A stretch of 64,000 nucleotides of DNA from Neospora caninum Liverpool (lineage: Eukaryota; Apicomplexa; Conoidasida; Eucoccidiorida; Sarcocystidae). The notes below the pieces were generated by a model. It was not told where the DNA came from. It was given only the letters and a program-made list of their open reading frames with translations, and ran no database searches. Positions 23,801-33,913 of the stretch are shown here, in pieces. Every line of letters begins with the position of its first letter. The stretch's first letter is position 1. The position numbers and the translations under genes are program-made. Location of the stretch: the NCBI RefSeq assembly GCF_000208865.1, contig NC_018397.1, positions 4,121,748-4,185,747 of the forward strand. The letters run 5' to 3'.

Positions 23801-26672
23801 CGCAAGCGTTCACGTGCCACAGCAACACACGAAGAAATCGGGCACAAAATGTGGGAAACAACCCAGGAAAGTAAAGGCCGTTTCTCGACGGTCAGACCAA
23901 AAGAAAGACGCTTGGAGTGTTTCATTCCGCTAGTGTTTCCTTACTTCCACTATCCGACTTTAACTACATCGTGCGACAGAAACAGGTTAAGTGCCGGCAG
24001 AGGGTGACGGGGTTTTCTGAACTACCACACGCCGAGACATCCAGTCCTTCCACTAGGCGCGACGTCTCCTCCGCGGAGCTCCTGAGTGCATTTGCCTGCG
24101 ATAGAGCGTTTTGCGGTTCTGAGAGTCATCGTAATCTTCCTCGGCATACTGGTCCTAGCGATCAGTCTCTTTCACACAGAAAACTCCCACACGGGGCGGG
24201 CGGCCCCCGCAAAAAAAACTCTGGCTAATTGTCACCGTTTCGAAAACAGCCACACACTGAGGACACTTCACATTGGAGCATCGACGTGTGCGAACGCCCG
24301 TCCCTCGGTGAGAACGGATGATGTCGCTGCGTCGTCTGTGCACAAGCACTTTTCTCCGTCAAGATGGATGATGTTGTGTCCTATCGCCCTCTTCGCAGAG
24401 CAGCACGCAACCAGATGATCCTTATCTGATTGACCTTCTGCGTTCCTTCAACAACGCACCTCCTCGACAAACAGCATCTTTCGCGGAACAAGGCAAAGGA
24501 GACAACGAACACAGCAGCATTAACCTGCAGATCGATCGGGCGAAGGAACGTGATCCGCTGCTTGCCTTTGTCCATACGGACGAAGATCCCCGAAGATCAG
24601 TTGCGATTCCAACCGTGCAAGGGAGTTCCAAGCCAAGGAACTCGGTCGCGTTCTCGGTCCCCTCGACCTCGTCCCTCCCACCGAGCACGTCGTCTCTCAC
24701 CGCTGCTCACCTCTCCCGTCCCGCGCCCGGCGGTTCGCCGTCTTACCCTGTTTCTCCTCACCACCCTTCCGCTGCTTCGCACGCCTCGGCGGCAACTGCC
24801 GGGCTCTCGGCAGGCCCGACAGCCCCCAGGGCGTCTTCCAAAAGCCGGAATCCTCCCCGACATCGCATCTTGACTGGCAGCGGCGCCGCCGTTGCGCCTC
24901 CCAAGCAGACACTCCGGGGAGGCGAGGCTGTGATGGGAGGTTCCCTGACGAAGGAAGACCGTTGCCGTCAGTTGCCTCCGAAACTGTATCAGTGGCGCAT
25001 GATGCTCTTTGTCCATTCGCTGCAAGATCTGCCAGGTCACCTCTTGCTCCCAGAGGACGAGAAGCCTGTTTCCGACGATGAGCGTCAGGAAGTCGACTCG
25101 GCCAGCTCACAGAATCCCTGTGGTCCCCAGATAGCGATTGAACTGAAGCTTTTCGGGTCCACCATGATGGTGCCACTGGCTACGCCGGAACTGCCAGGCA
25201 GCACGCTTGCCAGCGGTTCACCAAGTCGTGGGCTGGGATCCACCTCCTCTCACCATTCTGCGGAAACGGGGAACGCCTCTGAAGGGGACTCGACAGCGGA
25301 TTCTCTGGGAGACGGACCTTTGGGCGTCGCCCCCCACTACGTGCCAATCAAGCGCATCATCGTTTTGTACCTCTTTTCCGTATCTCCCACCCTGCACAAA
25401 GTCTTCGAGGAAGAATCGATCGAGTTCCGCCTTCTCGCGTCTGCACTTCCACGAACATCCACAGATCGTGGGAGCGAAAGCTCGTGTCCTTCTGGACCTG
25501 CTTCCTCCCCGAGTCAATCGTACCCTTCATCCTCGGTCTCCACTTCCCAGTCGCGCACCAGGCGCAGTCCAGTTGTTTCCGTTTGTCCTGCTTGTTCCCG
25601 CCCCTGTTGGGTACCCTACCACTCGCCGCCGATGGTCCGGCGCACCGATTTCGGCCCGACGGCGCGTCTTACCGCTGCCGAGATCACGGGGCAACGGCCT
25701 TACTCGGCAACAGCCCGAGCGCCCGCGTCAGTCTGCGCTGCATGCAAGTCCCAGCCCTGTTTCGACGTGTCGAGATCCTTCCCGTGGGGCCGCCGGCCGC
25801 AAACGGCGAGCTCAGCCCCGGGATTAGACAGACCCCAGAGCTGCAGCCGCTTACCGGGGCCGTCGGAGAAACGCAGATCAGGCATATACCGCCCCAGCAG
25901 CACTACAGCGCTCAGCAGAACGTCGGCGACTGCGGCGGGGCAAGCTGGGAGCGTTGCACTCCATGAAGTCGCAAGTGGTAGCTGCAGCCTGCAGCGACTG
26001 ATTGGCATGAAGCACTCGAAACAGCAGACCTACGTGTTGCTGTTTGCGACGCGGGGCAAGGGCCAGGTCCGGCTGCGTCTTGTCCTCGGTCTTCACCAGG
26101 ACATGCAAGTACCATCGCAGTACGTGTGTGTGCGGCCCTACGCGGATGCGTTTCTGTCAGCTCGACCCTACAGCAGCCCGTGCCCAGTTCCGGCGGACTG
26201 GATCGACTGCTTTGCCGGAAGCGGCGGCGGGTTCCGTTCGTCAATGCCAGTTAAACAAGACCCAGGAGGCGCGAGCAGCGCGGGCGCTCTCCAGAAGCAG
26301 GTGCGGCTGCGAGGCAAATCTGAGAGGCCTCCGCCAGGCGCTGCGTCCCGTCAAACGGCGTCGTCAGGTAGTCCAGGACTCGCGAGCGCCAGGGTTACGG
26401 CCCTTCCGTCGGCAGCTTGGAACAAGGGAGCCCGAGGGCTGGGGACCGAGAGGGGGGGGACTGCCTTCGGCAGGCCGCTGAGCGCGGAAGCGTCGATTTC
26501 TGCAGCGAAAAAACCTCTTTTCGGGCTTCGATTCAGCACGTCACAAGACTCCGGGCGGCCCCCAGTTGTCGCCCCGCGGCCACACAAGGGGGGCCGGCGG
26601 CTCCAGATGGAGAGAAACGCAGCAGCTGTACGAGGCGTCTCACCAATGTTCATGCTGGACCTCGAACGCTGA
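20824..26672 (+). CDS. Large unrecognised protein with five CxxC pairs
   Basis: Four exons: 20824-21882, 22467-22715 (or starting 22434), 23090-23545 and 24531-26672; all introns are phase 0, total about 1301 codons. The N-terminus is polar, followed by a compact segment (residues about 130-200) containing NYYNLLPVQPAVGWWKCVLM and SNLDVIIPDTVFCSG. CxxC pairs: CVSC (about 355), CQMC (489), CSLC (542), then CPACSRPC and CAACKSQPC in exon 4. The conserved-looking phrase WYFIQ|VKSF spans intron 2 just before the second pair, suggesting a zinc-stabilised fold built across exons. Exon 4 also holds a beta-rich segment (QQTYVLLFATRGKGQVRLRL) among Ser/Pro/Arg-rich linkers. An in-frame TGA lies just upstream of ATG 20824. 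The exon 1 donor GTCAGC is weak. I recognise no family. Confidence 0.72.
22955..22970 (+). repeat. G16 homopolymer in an intron
   Basis: Run of 16 G in intron 2 of the 20824-26672 gene. Its exact length is prone to assembly error, but it lies outside coding sequence. Confidence 0.9.
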
Positions 26673-27875
26673 GGCGTTTTCTTCCACACACGCTCCACAG
26701 TGGACTGCGCGCTGTGGACCAAACTGGGAACTGTAACGCGTCACTTCAGCGATAATAGCATGGAAAAACGTCTGATTTTGATCAAACACGCCGCGCATTA
26801 GACGTGGTTATTCCTCTAGCCTTACACCGGAGGACCGCCAAGCACTACCGCACATTACTCTGCTCGTGAGCTGGACCAACTGAAGAACGGGGGAGAAAAC
26901 ACCCGTGTGTTTTCAAGATCACCCAGCCAGGATTCTAGACCACTCACGCACAGAGAGTTTCCGGGTTCGAGAAAACGGCATCCCTCCACAAAATTGGTCG
27001 CAAGGTTCTCCGTGTCCAGAGGATGCTCCTGACCGTTGCCTTTCGGATATATATATATATATATATATACATACATATACATATATACATATCTTTGCGC
27101 ACTGTGGATTCACTAGCTTGGTGGAAAGAGCTCCTCGACCGCCAGTTTAATTGAGTGGATCTATGCAAAATCGTAGCGCGCGCACCACACAGGGGCACTC
27201 GTAGACGAGATGTGCAAAGGCTGTGTCAGCTGGCCCCTTCGTTGTGAGCCGTGCTGGCGATAAGTGTGACTGTCTCCGAAACAGAGCGCCGTCTGCTTAG
27301 ACCATTTTCGCCTGTCACTTTGAATAGTCGGCAACATTCTTTCAGGGGTAGCGGTATTGTGTGTCGAGCATCCACAACCATTGCTGACCTGTGCGCTGCT
27401 TCACTTCCCGTTTCCACTCGTGTAAATTATACGTACGAGGCGATTGCGATATGCATGCGTACGGCTGCGACAGTGTCCCGAGATCCGGCGGCTCTTTTAC
27501 CCTGTTCACGTGCACGTCACGCGGTCGATTTCAGCAGCCTAGCGTAACGGCGTACCGAACGAACGACGCACAACCCGCCCCTCGCCTTTGAGAAAGACGG
27601 TGGATTGCAACGAACTGCTTATGTTTGCGCGTTTATGCTGACAAGATGACACACGCTGGCGTAGCGCCTAGAAATTCGCAGTGCTATCTTGTGCACCCGT
27701 AAGCAGCCACGTGTGTTTGTTTGTATACGAAAAAACGCACGCCCCGAATCCCGATTGTTTCGCGCGCACTTTTGGCTCCACCGTCCCCTCGCTCAGCTGA
27801 CCCCCACTGGAGGTCCACGGCACCTGCACGAGAATCGGACATCTGCTCCGTTCCAACTCGGAAAAAAGAGTTTTT
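26673..27875. other. Convergent intergenic region
   Basis: 3' flanks of the CxxC-protein gene (plus) and prefoldin 5 (minus). Contains a TA-rich run at 27046-27090. No supported gene; frames across the TA run are repeat artefacts. Confidence 0.6.
27046..27090. repeat. (TA)n / TACA tract
   Basis: Perfect TA run for about 23 bases, then degenerate TACATA sequence, intergenic. Confidence 0.9.
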
Positions 27876-29818
27876 TCACTTCGGCGCGGGCTGGGCGCCG
27901 CTCTGCTGGAGCTGTTGCTGAAGCAAGAGCTGCTGTTGGAAGTATTTCTGCTGAATCATGTTTTGTGCAGCTTCAGATTGGCGTTGCTTCTCGGGTAGAA
28001 TCTTCTCCACCTTCGCCACTTGCTCGTTCACCATGCTGACGTTCCTGAGAGTTCACCAACCGTTGGAACAAGATGCAGGGGTTTCGTGACACATCCTTTC
28101 ACTCAGCACCGGTGAAACACGACCAACCTCTCTTTTTTTTGCTGTGCGTACACCCAGCTGTCTACGCGCACGGCCCCTCGTCTGCCCGAAAAACCTTCCG
28201 TCCGAAACGAACCTCGCTCATGCTGGGCAGGAGTCCAGAGCAAAGGAAGACGTGCGTGTTTTCCACTTCAATCACCGCTGCTCCACGACGATGAACAGAC
28301 CGCCGCCCCCCCCGACGTTTCCCCAGACACACGAGAAAGAGCCACGCGTCGGATCTGCCGCTGCATTGTCTCCCGTTCTGCAATCTGGACGAACGACGAC
28401 TTCTACTCTATCGACTCCGCACGCGCGCCTTCCACGTCCGCTCGGCCGAGACGAGGAAGGGAGCACCCAAACAATCACAGACCCGCACAAATCGCCACAG
28501 GCCTCAACACTCACTTGTCGAGACCCTTCTTGGCATCCTCGCAGTTTTTCTCGATCAGAAAACCTGTTCCAACGTCCACGAGGAGCTTCTTGCGTGTCAC
28601 GAGCCGACCCTGGCAGCCCCAAAACGCACAAAGGGAGAGAGACGGGTGACGTGAGATTTGAGGAAAGACAGCGGCCCCCCCTTCCGCTTCGGAAGTCGCC
28701 TTCCAAGTGGCGAAGCTGGGAGAACATACGCAACGCGCCGGCTCCGGCTTTTCGGGTTCCGGCTTCCGATTTCCCGCAGCGGATCTGATGCGGAGAAGAC
28801 CCGCACGAAAGAGTCTTCACATTCTGCGTGTTCGCATTCCGCCTGGGGCTGCGCGTCCACGGAGAGAGAGCACAGAGAAGGGGCTCTTGAGGCAGTGCAG
28901 AAGAGATGGCGCTTCAAAAAGAAAAGGGACAAGATACACCACACGGTGTTTAGGCACATCGCCGGGATTGGGAGAGGGCCGTTAGACCCCACCAGAAGCA
29001 CAAGGAATTGCCGTGGCTCCCTTGAGCCGCTCTTCGAGGCGACCAGGTTCGTCTTACCTTCACGTAGACGGAGCTCGTGAGTGGCACGAGAACTTCTGCC
29101 TGGTCTTCTTCGTCTGTCGCATCTCCAGGACTCGCGAACTTGTTCAAGGCCTCTCTTGCCTCCTGCAGGCGCCCGCTGGCCATGCGCAGAGTGCGCAGAT
29201 GAGCAGACAAGTTTTGCACTTCCTGTGGCCGATTCAAACACCCAGAGCGCAGCACCTCCAAACCACAAATGAGACGAAAATCAAAGGCCTTTCCCGAAAC
29301 GGCACACGTCCGCACTCTGTTCGCGCCCCCAGAAAAAACTGCGAGTATCCGTCTCTCCTGATCTATCCTCATCAAGCCATAAACAAAAGTGGCTTCCTCC
29401 CTCTCTAGAGATATATGGGCGCAACAGGGTGAAGTTAACTGTGGAACCTAGAAAACGTTTTGCGTTTCGAGCAAGTCCAAGCCTGTGAAAACATCCGGAA
29501 AAGTGAAGAGTCCCTGGGCACTTGTGTGACGAAAACAAGGGAGCCGGAAGCGCCCGGCTGCCTTGCGCACACGCGACGGGAGTGGGGCTTCCCGTCAGTT
29601 CGCGGTTGAACCAAACGCCTTCCTCGTTCTCCTTCCCCTCCTCGCTGGACTCTGGTTTGTTTCGCATGCACGTTGCGCTCTTTGTTTTCCGCGGAGGTCG
29701 CTCTCACCGCGTCAAGTTGCTCCTTCACCCCCACGAGTTGCTGGAGGCTGAGGGCGCCCAGACTGGCAGGGGTGCGCGAGGCATGGCTCGACGCGATGCC
29801 TGCATCAATGGCAGCCAT
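27876..29818 (-). CDS. PFDN5: Prefoldin subunit 5
   Basis: Four exons: 29818-29708, 29222-29058, 28609-28515 and 28044-27876 (stop TGA); 179 codons, phases 0/0/2 close. An alpha-type prefoldin subunit of the hexameric chaperone that hands nascent actin and tubulin to CCT in the cytosol. Family signatures in order: LSLQQLVGVKEQLDA (N-terminal helix), EVLVPLTSSVYVK (strand), LLVDVGTGFLIEKNCEDAKK (hairpin and second helix), and KVEKILPEKQR (C-terminal coil). It is about 25 residues longer than the human protein: a short Ser/Ala leader before the first helix and a Gln-rich tail after MIQQKYFQQ. The start at 29818 puts the helix at the expected distance. Confidence 0.93.
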
Positions 29819-31761
29819 GTCGACTTGTCCAGAAAATTCGAAATTGCGGGTTGTGCACAGACAGAAACGGCGAAGCAGCAGAAGAGAAGCGACAGAGAGG
29901 CGCCGAGTTGTGTATAGCGAATGGCGCTGCAGAGGAGAGAGAAACAAATCTCGCTTTAAGAGCCTGTTTCGATGGCGGTAAGAGACGCCGCGCAGTAGGC
30001 TGTCGCGAAAAATAGAGCGACAAACGACGCGGTGTCCACACAACAGAGACGTTCCTTGCTTCAGCTTACAGCAGCCTGAGAAATGCGCTGCTCTGAAGGG
30101 AATGGCGAGAATAACACGTCAAAGCCGAAGAGAGGATGCAGAGGAGTGGCGAGTTGCCAGAGAAGAAGGACTACTGTGAAGAGAGGAGTCTGCGCACGTG
30201 GATCCTTCCTCGCCGCTGTCCTTCGATACAGCTCAGAGGGAGGACAACACGAAAGTCGGAAAACGCGCGAAGCACGGGAATGCGTGGAAGGAAGTGGTAT
30301 CTTCTGGAACAAGGCCCCGAAAGCAGCCCGATGTATTTGCTTCAGAATCGCTTTTCCCTTCCGGGGATATTTATGGTCGGAGGGTCAGACAGAGGAACAC
30401 AGACGACGAGCAATGAAAACCACACTCAGAGCCGGAAGGCAGGAACAGAATGAGGGGATGTGCAGCAGACCACCACCGCAGTGTCTTTGGGCATGCAGTT
30501 CGCCGTCCTACCAATGCAAAAGAGCGACAGACACAGTGTGTGCTTCGCCCTCGCTTCACCAGGCTTTGAAACAGTGCGGCGCCGACACCACAGCAGCGCC
30601 CTCGAAGTCCCCAGAGAAAAAAGAGGCGGAGCTGGGAGGGGAAATCAACGCAGAGAGAAAAAGGAAAGAAACAAAACAGTCGCCGGCACGGGACCCTTAA
30701 GGGATGCTTGTTTTCTTCGGCGGGTGTAGCGGAAAAATATGGGGTGTGCTCCCCGTGTGTCTGTGCGCCGGACACGACACTAGTGGTGTATGTACACGCG
30801 AGGTAAACACACACAAATCGTCCTTCCAGGTGAGAATCACTCAACTGTGTATGAGGATTTTGACTGTGTCTGAGAAAAGAGAACAAAACATGTCTTTATC
30901 CGCACTCATCTTCCCTCTACGTGCGCTCCTGCTGTGTATTTACACATGAATCAGCATGCGCAGGTGCTTTTCTCTCGTTTTTGCTGCATGCTGGACCGGC
31001 ACCCGAGGCAACCGATAGAAGACCACGGCTCTCTCGAGGCATCTTTCTGTGACCTCAAAGCTATCCTTTTCGTCCGACTGTCTTTTTTGTGCTCCGGTCT
31101 TCTTCGGCCCCCTCTGCTGTGAAAACTGGGGTTCCCCCCGTTTCACTTGCAAGTTTCGCGCGTCGAGCGACACCGAGAGAGAGTGGCGTGGCGTGCGGCT
31201 CGCTGCCTGCTCTCTCTCTCCCGCGGTCGCCGAAGCGCGTTTTCAAGAAAAAGCCAGTGACATCGCGGCGCTTTGTTTCTGTCTTCAAGAAACGGGGATC
31301 CTAAATTCAAAACCCTTTCAACGCCTCGCACTTGCTGAGCAGATCCTCGCGCTATCCGCGTGGCCTTTGCTCCTCGTCTCCTCGATTGCTCAAGTCTTCG
31401 TCTGTGGCGTCGTCTGCTTTTCCAGCTGCTCGTTTTCCTTGTCTCTCCTTCTGCCTCTCTTTCTCTTCCTCCGTCTCCTTCGCCTCCCTGCCGTCCCTCT
31501 CCCCTCGCGATCCCTCTCAGCCCCGTCTTCCCAGTCGCCGCATCGGCTTTTGCAATCCGTCTCCTCATCTCTGTTTTCAGGCCTGCTGTTTCCGTCTTTT
31601 CCACGTCCGACGCCTCTTTTTCGTTTTTCTGGTCGCTCCTTCTCTCCCTTCTGCCGTCCCGCCTCGTCTCTCCACTCCGCAGTTTGTCCCTTCCTTTCGT
31701 GGCTCAACTATCTGTCTCTTCCTCCCCCCCTTTCTCTTCTCTCAGCACCCCCCTTCCTACC
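29819..31761. other. Divergent promoter region, PFDN5 / TAF10
   Basis: About 1.9 kb between divergent start codons. From about 31380 to 31760 the plus strand is almost pure CT-rich and in frame with the TAF10 ATG; I read it as a pyrimidine-rich leader, not coding. No other gene supported. Confidence 0.55.
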
Positions 31762-33913
31762 ATGGTGGACCTGAACCCGGGGAGCCTCGAGGCCTTCCCT
31801 TCGACTGCAGCCGATCAGACAGAGAACTCTGCGGGGATGTCTTCTTCCTCGTCTTCGACTTCCTGTGCAGCTTCGGCTGTCATGCCCCCGAAGGACCAGA
31901 GCGGCGAGGAGTCCCGAGGTGGGGAAGACCGTCAGGTGAACTCCGACGCGAGCGGCAACGGAGGCGACTTGCGTGCGGAGGGCGAAACGAGAGAGGCGCA
32001 CGCGCGAGCAGAAAGAGAGAGAGACGAAAGCGAAAGACCCCACAAACGCTGGAGAGGCGTGCTCGGCTCGGAGGAACTTCTGACAGAAAGAGACGAACAT
32101 GTCCTCGTGAGCTTGGAAGAAAAGGAACCGTCCATTCTCGACGAAGTATGCAGATACTGGCTGCATGCCGTAGGATGCGCCACGACAGACCGGACAGTGT
32201 AAGTGGAAGATCTGCAAGCGCAGCCGTGTGAACAGGAGCCGGAGTGCTCTGATGAATACCCCCCCGCTTGTGCCTGTGCCTCTCCGCTTTCAACGCAGCC
32301 CTCCCTTTTTCGACTCTCGCTCGTGATCGGTCTTGACCACTCTGTCGCTACGGAGACGTGTGTGTCTGTCTTCATGCGAAAAATGCACGTTAGTATGAAC
32401 GCCTTGTTGATTTTTCCCCATCTCTACGTGGGCGGGAACACATCATTAAAGAACCTCTCTTCAATAATTCCTTCCCATCTGTCTCTCGCCCTGTCTGTTC
32501 ATTTGTACCTGTCTGCGAATCGTCATATGGCCGTTTCTGTCTCGCCCGCTGAAGGCCTCTCCACTATCACCCGTAGATCACTGGTAACCCTGTTCCTGTG
32601 CTGGCTATCTCCATGGAGAAGGACAGCGCAACTTTGTGAAAAATGCGACGTTTGTGTCCCCGCTTCGGATGCCGATGTGACTCCTCTATTGCTGGCGTCT
32701 CCCTCGCATGCGCCGACTTATCCAGCAACACAGTTGCACCATGCTCTTTCCTCCTGTGTACGCAGTGTAAACTCTCCCGTCTCCAACGGATATTCAGCAG
32801 TGCAAGAATACATATATGCATGTATATATGCGTATAAACATACAGGCATCCATGCATAAATGGCGTCTATGTACACACACGCGTATTTACGTAAAAGTGT
32901 ATGTATACACACGTTCACACAGAAAGATGCATCTACTGATAAATGCTTGTGCCTGTATGTGACTCGGTTTTCTCAGGGCACGCCTGGTTTCGGTGTCTGT
33001 ACAGCTGGCGCTGGAGCATATTATCGACGATGCAAAACTCTTCTACTTTTGCCGTCGCGCCGTGGAGGGTAAAGCGAAGCAAGGAGGCGCACAGGGAAAA
33101 GACAGGGGAAGTCGCGGGCGAGGCGTCGCAGGCTTTCCGACTTCACTCATCAGTGGAAAGACGCCAAGAGACGTAAGGCCGTTTTGAGGAGGAGAATAAG
33201 GAAAGAAGATAACATGGGAAAGAACCAGCGAAAAAGGAGGGGAGACGGTGGAATGAAGCGAAAAAGGGAAGAAGAGGAAGAGCAGAGAAGATGAGAGAAA
33301 GGGAAAGAAGCGGAAACACGCAGCGTAGTAAGGCGCGGCTCACCGTGGAGATCCTACGAGATGAGGGGATGAGAAAAGGGACACAGAGACAGAGAGACGG
33401 CCCTGGAGAGCAGAGGGGGAGAAAGTGGCAGACTCAGCGAGAGTCTGGAGACGGAACTGCGACACGAGAGGACACGAGGGAGGCTGGGTGGCTGCAGATG
33501 AAGGTTTGTTGATCGCCTTGGCTACAACGAAACGGACGCACGTGGCGGCAAGGCAAAGAGAAAACGAGGGGGGTACGGCAGTCTTTTTTCTTCTCACAGT
33601 CGCGGCCCTCGCCGCGGGAAGCGTGACGGGCGCCCATTCAGCCTTCCTGGGTCGGAGGCAGCCTGCTCTTTAGTTTCGTTTTTGTACAGTTTCTGATTCG
33701 GCCCCTGTGACTGTTTGGCTTTCTGTGCAGTACCGGGAACTCGACTTGGAGAGTTTCTGCGCTGCTTTTCGGAAGAACGGAGACAGCCTCGTTGGCCCGA
33801 ACCTCGATCTCTTCCTAGATGCCTCGCCTGCGGCGCTTCCGTCCTCTCTGTCTTCCTCTTTGTCCCCTGTCCCGGGGTCTTCGTCACCCCTTTCCTCTAC
33901 GCCTCAACCTTAA
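31762..33913 (+). CDS. TAF10: TAF10-like TFIID/SAGA histone-fold subunit
   Basis: Three exons: 31762-32198, 32977-33172 and 33731-33913 (stop TAA); 271 codons, phases 2/0 close. The first 115 or so residues are polar and disordered. The histone-fold region then reads ILDEVCRYWLHAVGCATTD, RTV|ARLVSVSVQLALEHIID (across intron 1) and DAKLFYFCRR. This matches the TAF10 pattern 'DEV..YYL..G....D.R..RLVS...Q.FI.DI..DA'. The last exon opens with YRELDLESFCAAFRKNG, corresponding to the family's 'LT.EDL..AL.E.GI' helix. A Gly/Lys-rich insert (about 36 residues) separates the two. The start ATG has a good context (CTACCATGG). It should act in the nucleus in RNA polymerase II pre-initiation complexes. 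The identity rests on pattern only. Confidence 0.78.

Noticed and set aside
31360..31761. Leader-like hydrophobic N-terminus for TAF10
   Set aside because: It is the translation of a CT-rich 5' UTR in frame by chance. A nuclear TAF should not carry it, and ATG 31762 has a better context.
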